From: Bryoerythrophyllum caledonicum
Lineage: Eukaryota > Streptophyta > Bryopsida > Pottiales > Pottiaceae
Reading direction: 5' to 3'
Assembly (NCBI GenBank): GCA_963971425.1
Contig: OZ020517.1
Span: forward strand, 18,442,904-18,506,903
Length of the DNA: 64,000 nucleotides
Every line of letters begins with the position of its first letter. Positions within the stretch are counted from its first letter, which is position 1. Below the pieces are notes generated by a model. That model was given only the letters and a program-made list of their open reading frames with translations, made no database searches and was not told where the DNA came from. The position numbers were made by a program, and so were the translations under genes. Shown here piece by piece: positions 57,942 to 64,000 of this stretch.

Positions 57942-60261
57942 ATGGCTGTCACTTGCGGGATGAAACTTTTGCAACCGCCGTGTGGAGTGAGTGCCTTCCC
58001 GTCTGCCGTGGCGATATTGAAGCCTGATCATGGCGGACGCACTTGCATCAGAGCGAAGTTTGGAGCTCAGACAAGATCACTCCGCTGTCTGCCCTTGCAG
58101 AGAATACCGAGTGCAGTTCAATTCGCCGACATCTCTGTATCGCTCAAGGTGGTGCGAAACTCTTTACGTGCAAGCATTTTCGTCGTATGTCGTTTACTGT
58201 AGTTTGTGGTATCATCTCTACATCACTTAAGATGGTGCGAAGCTCTTTGTTTGAAACAGTTTGTGGTGTCTGCAGCGCGGAAGCCGATCTTACAAGAGGC
58301 AAACTACAGTTCGCGCGACTTTTGACGCAGATCTCTCAGAGCAGGTACGAATCCTAAGCTTCTCTACAACTGATGAAGTTTCGTGGCTTGTTGGAAGGGT
58401 GATTGACGCTGGATGTTCACCAGGTTTCGGGCCAGGGGAAGGATCTGAAGCCAGTGCAAGTGGCGCTCGCCGGAGCCGCTTTGGTAGCTCTTGACAAAGG
58501 GGTGGCCCTGGCGATCAGCCGCTCTGGAGCGCTCCCTGTAAACCTGCCAAGCTCGACAGTGTGCATGCTGCTTGTGACGGCTGCTCTGATTGCCATCGAT
58601 CGAGCCAGTCCAGACGCAGCGAAAACCGCGACGAAGTTCTTCGAGCCCGCGGTGGAAATCATCCAGCGATGGATGCCGCTCTTCTACACTCCCGCGCTGG
58701 TGATGATGTCGGTGGTCGGCCAGAGAATCGTCCCAGAAGAGGGAGCGCGGCTGCTCGCCTTGGTCGGTGAGTGTCCATGTCCTCACTCTTGGAGGGATCA
58801 GCGAAGATTCCTCTGAACATTGGCGTTTGATGATGTTGTAGTGGGAGGCTGGGCCGTGACGCTCGGAGCCGTGGCGTTGCTCGCCGGGCTCGTGAAGAAA
58901 GGAGTCCAATCAGATGTCGCAACGTCCTCCAACATGTCCTCCGCTGCGCCGTATAGTCTCTGGGAGGTTTTGACGTGGGCCGGTGTGGGAGCTGCGAGCG
59001 GGCTTGTCGCGCATCTCGCACCGAACGCGTTCGGGTTGCATCAGGCTACCGTTGCTGCACCCTTCTTCATTTGTGCAACAGTCATAGGCTTCCTCCTCGG
59101 ATCTCAGTACGTGAACTCGCACCTCTCTCTAATTTGGCTGCCAAAGAGCCTTAAATCTTGTGAAGTAATTCAAGCTGCTCACCTGATCGTGCGTCTGTGT
59201 CCAGGGTGCCCAAGCCTTTCAAAAAGATCCTACACCCTGTTATCACTGCAGCAGTCTTCGTGAACGTAATTTCTTTCTTCGCTGGAGCGTTCACAAACCG
59301 CAGCTTCGAAACCATGCTTGGTGAGAGCCTTCACTCTGCAACTATTCATGCAGTGTATTCTGAAATCTCATGTTGGCAAGCATGAAACTGCCGAAGTAAT
59401 GGATATCTTCGTCTCTCTGCTTGACGTGCTCTATTCTTTTCTTTCGAACCGCATCTGATTATCTGTTTTGCAGGGCTGTACATGACCAAGAGCATACAAA
59501 CCCCAGGCGGCGGCGACCTTTTGATGGCGTTGTTAGGTCCCCTGACCCTGACATACGCATTCACCCTGTTTCGTCAGCGCACGGTGAGCCATCTCCCACT
59601 TGGGATCTGAACAACCCCACCTCTGCAATGTTTTGACCTTTGATTAATGTCGTGGTGCAGTTGCTTCGACATCACGCCACTGAGTTTGGAGCGGTGGTGC
59701 CCGCGGCGGCCATTTTCTCGATCCTCATCACAGTACTAGCGGGACGTCAACTCGGCCTCCACGAAACGCTGACGCGCTCAGTGGCAGCTCGAAGCACCAC
59801 GTTGGCGTTCGCAATTCCAGTCACGAATGCAATAGGAGGTTCCGTTTCCAACCCCTGCTTGTAAAATCTGAGTTCAATGCTCCGAGTTAGAGCTCATGCG
59901 CCATGGATTTGCAGGGGACGAGTCGATTGCTGCAACGGCCGCCGTCGTGACAGGGCTTCTTGGAGCGAACTTGTCCTTGTGGGTGTTTTCAGCTTTGAAG
60001 GTCCAAGGTGGCATCGAACGCGCCATTGGAACGGCTTGCAGGTGACGATGCCTTTCTACTTACACAGAGTCTAATTAACGACAATGGTATTAACCTGACT
60101 TTTTATTGTTGTGCAGTGCACACGGGTTCGGATCAGCCGCGGTAGCATCCGGAGACGCCGATCTTATGCCGTTCTGTCTTGTGACCTATATCCTGATGGG
60201 AACTGTTTCTTCACTGGCTGTCAGCATACCAGTGATTCGAGCTTCGCTACTCCAGCTGTAA
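57942..60261 (+). CDS. PLGG1: Plastidal glycolate/glycerate translocator, LrgB family, 9 exons
   Basis: The exons are 57942-58148, 58276-58344, 58424-58766, 58842-59106, 59205-59320, 59474-59583, 59661-59838, 59915-60041 and 60117-60261. All junctions are GT-AG and the phases join to exactly 520 codons, giving 519 residues and a TAA stop. Residues 1-90 are basic and Ser/Thr-rich, a plastid transit peptide. The LrgA-like half follows (LVALDKGVALAISRSGALP; TVCMLLVTAALIAID; TPALVMMSVVGQRIVP). The LrgB half contains KPFKKILHPVITAA, PGGGDLLMALLGPLTLTYAF, STTLAFAIPVTNAIGG, DESIAATAAVVTGLLGA and SAHGFGSAA, with many hydrophobic spans. Arabidopsis PLGG1 is a similar fusion of about 512 residues in the chloroplast envelope. 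It exchanges glycolate and glycerate in photorespiration. Only transport function is inferred; no experimental support can be read from DNA. Confidence 0.95.
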
Positions 60262-60660
60262 GTTGTAACCGAGATGGCAAACATCATAGAAGAAGTACTC
60301 TTCGAAGAGCATCACGCAAATTTAAATGCCGGATGTTAGCAGCGGAAGGGCAAGCCAGTGCCCCCGTTTGAGACATTAGAGAATCTATTCAATTGTGTTG
60401 TACCATAGATAGGTATGTCGATGTAGGTCACAGTGAGGTATGTGCGTGTGGGAGTGGTTTCCCAATTGTAGAAATGGATGGTACCATGTTGTGAAGGGTG
60501 TAAAATAGGAGTAAAGCTGTGAGAACCGTGTCTGTCACAACATCTCGGTCTTATAGTAGCACGCTTTGGAGCGCCATGGACAGTGTCGCTGTTGTAACTT
60601 AGAATGTTCTATGGAGGACGATTTCTATGATACGTTTTTCCTTTATCTCCAAAAATCACT
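60262..60660. other. PLGG1 3' flank
   Basis: Presumed 3' UTR; no other feature. Confidence 0.4.
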
Positions 60661-60765
60661 TGCACAGGGCAAAAATTTCATTTTTAGTATGAAATCATCT
60701 TGAAACTAACTCTTGATCTGATCTTTGGGAAAAATTTGCACAACATCCAATGGTTGATGGAACAA
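60661..60765 (-). repeat. Short decayed repeat shared with 29985-30130
   Basis: In inverse orientation the block CCATCAACCATTGGATGTTG followed by TGCAAATTTTTCCCAAAG matches CCATCAGCCGTTGGATGTTG and TGCAAAATTTTGCCCAAAG near 29990. It probably belongs to the TTAA-element family. Confidence 0.5.
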
Positions 60766-60927
60766 AGTAAAGTGTAAAGGTAGTAGGTTTTTGAGGGTGT
60801 ACTATTTTTGCTAGTTGCTGATCAATACAATCTCCAAGAAATTCATCGACCAAATGGAAGAGGTTCAGTTCAGACATGCCCTATGTCGATAGCTTGAAGA
60901 GTGTGGGAAATTGTTCCAGAGGAAAGT

Positions 60928-61645
60928 ATTGACACCGGGATTGAATCAGTGTGGATTCATTGTGGTTGCTTCAACTTCGTCCATCCATCTTGAAATTTTT
61001 GCCAGAAAGTGCCATTACCTGTACTGAAAACCACCAATATATTAGCCAAGTCTTCTTTTTGACAAGATATTCAGTCTGGCTCACATGGTTTTCAGTTCTC
61101 CAATACTCTCGCGTGCTAAACATCTGAGTCCACAATGTGCCAGGTTCAATACACATATGGTGATGGAAGCACCTATCCAGGAAGGCCACTTGACCGAGAG
61201 CTTCTAGCTGACGAACACGGGCGCGGGGGCGGATCTCACCGCAACGGATTTTGTCACGAGATGGGTGAATAAAAACCACGGAACGCCGATCACTGTGTTT
61301 GACCTCGGATGTCTACAACGCCATCCGAGAAGCGGTGGCTTCGTTACACACCCGATTGTGAATGCCACAAGGGAACCAGAAGTGTTCAGCTTCGACCTCA
61401 CAGGCATGGAAAATCTGGTTTTTCCTTTTGTGAAAATCGGTTTCAGCGACTACCTTGATGACAGCTCCGCGGTGGATTTTGATCTGGTCCCTGAGAATGC
61501 CTTCAGCCACTTCACAGGCGACGCAAATATCTGTTGCTTGGTTGCTCGGCCGGCGACGGAGCTTCCTGTGATCATCGGCTGACATTGCAATAGCGAATCA
61601 TTACATTGCGTCTCGCACGGATGCCTGACTGTCACCGTTAGATAT
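60928..61645 (+). pseudogene. Pepsin-type (A1, nepenthesin-like) aspartic protease remnant
   Basis: The active-site block reads IDTGIESVWIHCGC (60928 onward), where DTGS is expected, so the Ser is Ile. Then in another frame comes CQVQYTYGDGSTYPGRPLDR (about 61135), the C..Y.YGDGS.T.G motif. In a third frame come GAGADLTATDFV, FDLGCLQRHPRSGGFV, and the C-terminal part VFPFVKIGF, VDFDLVPENAFSHF, ICCLVARP, ELPVIIG. After a shift, DIAIANHYIA follows. The motif order is that of plant A1 proteases, but several frameshifts, a missing middle with the second catalytic Asp (DTG/DSG not seen) and stops show it is dead. It is intronless as far as visible. Confidence 0.75.
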
Positions 61646-62520
61646 CTATTGCCGCTTGATAATTGACAACCCTTCAGCTGTAGTTGCCAACGTGCGCATG
61701 AACAGGATCTGGCCCACTTGAGATGCGGAAACTTGGCCCATCCACCCACGAGCAGAGAGTAATTTCGTGGCGAACACAACAGGGCTCTCATGAAACGCGC
61801 ACACATGATGACCTTCTAGTCGACGCTTCTCGGGAGGGAAAAATCCGACGTCTTTGGATGTCACCCCGCTGGAAAGCATCGACTTCACTTCTGCTTCTGG
61901 CACGAGGACACAAGCCCAGAAACTCGGAGTACGCATCCTGTCCACGCGCGCTTGCGAAGAACGCGCCTCCTGAAAAGGCAACCAGCTGGGCAACGAGGGT
62001 CAATAGTTGAATAAAACTGCAATAGTCGAAAACTCTTCCAGTTCCATGTAACGACGCAATAAGAATTACGAGATTTGGTTCACATGACCGAGCCTCATAT
62101 TTTTCAGAAAAAACTAAGTCTTCTTCATAAATTGGGAAATAGATAGACTATGATGAAACATAGATATTCTAGATGATTACGGAATCTAGGAATATCTTTG
62201 ATGGTGATAAGGTACATGTTCCTTTGGATTTGATATTCTAGGTGTACCTGTTCCTTTGAATCACCTCAATAACTTTTTTTGGCATTGATGGATGTCTTCA
62301 CCGATGTATGAGCGTGTTGATAGCGATGATGATGATTTCTAGATGCACCTGTTCCTTTGGATTTGCTTACTTTTGATTTTCTTACACAACGAAGTGGACA
62401 TGTGCTAGGCCAAGCATAGCGAAGTGGGACCTTCAACCGCCACTTTTCTCTAATTTTGGCAAATAAACTTGCCAAAAGTACTTAAAGTAAATCCGCACTC
62501 TCTTTCGGTCTTACCCATCT
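61646..62520. other. Intergenic DNA, nothing recognised
   Basis: Several overlapping frames near 61650-62010 are open on both strands without a family signature. A short duplication around CACCTGTTCCTTTGRAT is seen near 62210-62265 and 62345. Confidence 0.45.
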
Positions 62521-62692
62521 TTTACTTTCACTCTTCTTTCACTCTCACTCTTCTTTTGCTTTCTCTCTCTCTCTCTCTTCTTTTGCTTTCTCTCTCTCTC
62601 TTCTTTTGCTTTCTCTCTCTCTTCTTTTGCTTTCTCTCTCTCTTTTTGAATATATATCTCACTCTCGCCTTCACTCTCTCTCTCTTTCTACT
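62521..62692. repeat. CT-rich tandem repeat (TTCTTTTGCTTTCTCTCTCT)
   Basis: Four or more units of TTCTTTTGCTTTCTCTCTCT-type sequence follow one another with varying CT length. Open frames here are artefacts reading Leu/Ser. Confidence 0.9.
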
Positions 62693-62793
62693 TCACTGCT
62701 CTGTCTCACTGCCCCGCCCGTTATATTCTTTACGTTGTTTCCCTCTGAGGTCGTTTCCTTCACATTTTTCCATTGTTATTCACACACCTTCCT

Positions 62794-63012
62794 ACATGGC
62801 ATCTTCATCATGTTCATCACCTCCCCTTTTTTCACAGCACATTGTTGCAGGTGTCAATGTTGAAAAACTGACACAATTGTAGAAACTTTTGGCGGAATGC
62901 ACACCGGAGGAGCGTTCCTTGGCTTTGAAGATAGTACCTACTGGAACTGAGGAGGAGGATATGGTGCCCCGCCTGGAGATGAGCTACGGCGAATCTTCCA
63001 GCAGCTAAACGA
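62794..63012 (+). pseudogene. Unrecognised coding frame in left palindrome arm, with in-frame TAG and a frameshift
   Basis: ATG 62794 (MASSSCSSPPLFSQHIVAG...) reads to VEKLTQL, hits TAG at 62880, and continues in the same frame as KLLAECTPEERSLALKIVPT, then EEEDMVPRLEMSY, before a one-base loss relative to the right arm. I do not recognise the protein. Confidence 0.45.
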
Positions 63013-63237
63013 TGGCTCTCCCTTTGGCAAAGATTACCTTAGGCAGTACCACAACACGCCCTCAGTTGGCAGGATCGGCTTGGAGCTGTTTCATGAGGCG
63101 CAAGTTCAGCAGCTCTTGAAGCCTGCAGCTCATGAAACAGCTCCAAGCCGTTTCTGCCAACTGAGGGCGTGTTGTGGTACTGCCTAAGGTAATCTTTGCC
63201 AAAGGGAGAGCCATCGTTTAGCTGGCTGGAAGATTCG

Positions 63238-63437
63238 NNNNNNNNNNNNNNNNNNNNNNNNNNNNNNNNNNNNNNNNNNNNNNNNNNNNNNNNNNNNNNN
63301 NNNNNNNNNNNNNNNNNNNNNNNNNNNNNNNNNNNNNNNNNNNNNNNNNNNNNNNNNNNNNNNNNNNNNNNNNNNNNNNNNNNNNNNNNNNNNNNNNNNN
63401 NNNNNNNNNNNNNNNNNNNNNNNNNNNNNNNNNNNNN
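63238..63437. other. Assembly gap (200 N)
   Basis: Exactly 200 N bases lie within the palindrome. The round number suggests a placeholder, not a measured size. Confidence 0.99.
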
Positions 63438-63559
63438 AGATTACCTTAGGCAGTACCACAACACGCCCTCAGTTGGCAGGATCGGCTTGGAGCTGTTTCA
63501 TGAGGCGCAAGTTCAGCAGCTCTTGAAGCCTGCAGCTCATGAAACAGCTCCAAGCCGTT

Positions 63560-63946
63560 TCTGCCAACTGAGGGCGTGTTGTGGTACTGCCTAAGGTAAT
63601 CTTTGCCAAAGGGAGAGCCATCGTTTAGCTGCTGGAAGATTCGCTCGTAGCTCATCTCCAGGCGGGGCACCATATCCTCCTCCTCAGTTCCAGTAGGTAC
63701 TATCTTCAAAGCCAAGGAACGCTCCTCCGGTGTGCATTCCGCCAAAAGTTTCTACAATTGTGTCAGTTTTTCAACATTGACACCTGCAACAATGTGCTGT
63801 GAAAAAAGGGGAGGTGATGAACATGATGAAGATGCCATGTAGGAAGGTGTGTGAATAACAATGGAAAAATGTGAAGGAAACGACCTCAAAGGGAAACAAT
63901 GTAAAGAATATAACGGGCGGGGCAGTGAGACAGAGCAGTGAAGTAG
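63560..63946 (-). pseudogene. Mirror copy of the unrecognised frame in right palindrome arm
   Basis: On the minus strand it repeats the left-arm frame: MASSSCSSPPLF..., the same TAG after KLTQL, then ECTPEERSLALKIVPT, MSYERIFQQLNDGSPFGKDY and YHNTPSVGRNGLELFHE. Unlike the left arm it has no frameshift at MSY, so it is the better copy. The frame runs into the palindrome centre, so its true C-terminus is unknown. Confidence 0.5.
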
Positions 63947-64000
63947 AAAGAGAGAGAGAGTGAAGGCGAGAGTGAGATATATATTCAAAAAGAGAGAGAG

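Larger units (their letters stand above)
62636..64000. repeat. Large inverted repeat (palindrome) around an assembly gap
   Basis: The right arm (63438-64000), read in reverse, repeats the left sequence from about 62636 onward with only a few differences (for example TTTACGTTG versus TTTACATTG, CCCTCTGAG versus CCCTTTGAG, and AGCTACGGCG versus AGCTACGAGCG). The left side additionally contains its own palindrome centred near 63117, and 63438-63607 repeats 63039-63208 directly. The simplest reading is one palindrome with arms above 550 bp, split and partly duplicated by assembly. Confidence 0.85.

Noticed and set aside
61157..61582. Single open frame with one TAG and a TGA end, apparently another case of the TAG pattern
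   Set aside because: The sequence is a frameshifted aspartic protease. The TAG at 61205 arises from a frame change (GAGAGCTTCTAGCTG) and not from a CAG codon, so it is not counted as support.
62469..62793. Leu/Ser-rich coding frame
   Set aside because: It is a translation of the CT-rich tandem repeat.
1..64000. CRISPR arrays, bacterial operons or phage segments
   Set aside because: No direct-repeat/spacer arrangement exists and the genes are spliced and plant-like. The tandem repeats seen have no unique spacers.

Overview
The window is nuclear DNA of a land plant or close streptophyte. The evidence is spliceosomal GT-AG introns, plastid-targeted proteins (a PpiC-rhodanese protein and the LrgB-type glycolate/glycerate carrier), a plant-type fused UMP synthase, teloboxes (AAACCCTAAACCCTAAACCC) and plant-style Helitrons, MITEs and LTR remnants. 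The species cannot be fixed from sequence alone; the mix of families suggests a seedless plant (inference). Most of the window is AT-rich and dense in repeats. GC-rich gene islands stand out, most clearly UMPS, the GT92 glycosyltransferase and RanBP1.

Layout. 0-4.4 kb: an eight-exon minus-strand gene for a plastid PpiC/rhodanese protein, rebuilt from splice sites. 4.6-18.7 kb: mobile-element debris, comprising a 26-bp-TIR MITE, Helitron ends, an LTR with a heat-shock-element-like array, a TTAA-flanked TIR element and a LINE 3' end. 18.8-19.5 kb: a two-exon gene for a secreted potato-inhibitor-I protein, followed by two adjacent Helitron copies. 21-31 kb: AT-rich sequence with decayed repeats and one GC-rich patch without a recognisable gene. 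31.3-32.7 kb: intronless UMP synthase (minus). 33.9-36.3 kb: a GT92 glycosyltransferase. 39.1-40.9 kb: RanBP1. 41.2-42.8 kb: nested TTAA elements. 43.0-43.4 kb: a broken PHD-finger ORF. 46.9-51.6 kb: a 4.6-kb reading frame for a large DDE-transposase-like protein, interrupted by five stops that are all TAG and closed by TGA. 51.6-52.7 kb: a broken importin-beta fragment directly downstream on the same strand. 55.9-57.3 kb: another TTAA element and a long-TIR MITE. 57.9-60.3 kb: a nine-exon PLGG1/LrgB plastid carrier gene. 60.9-61.7 kb: an aspartic-protease pseudogene. 62.6-64.0 kb: a large palindrome split by a 200-N gap.

The intact genes are unrelated housekeeping functions: photorespiratory transport, pyrimidine synthesis, nuclear transport, wall or glycan synthesis, plastid protein folding and protease inhibition. 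They form no operon or cluster. The main points of interest are mobile-element biology: a TTAA-target TIR family with internal-deletion derivatives, fresh adjacent Helitrons, and the TAG-only decay of the transposase frame, which may record CAG-to-TAG changes at CHG-methylated sites.
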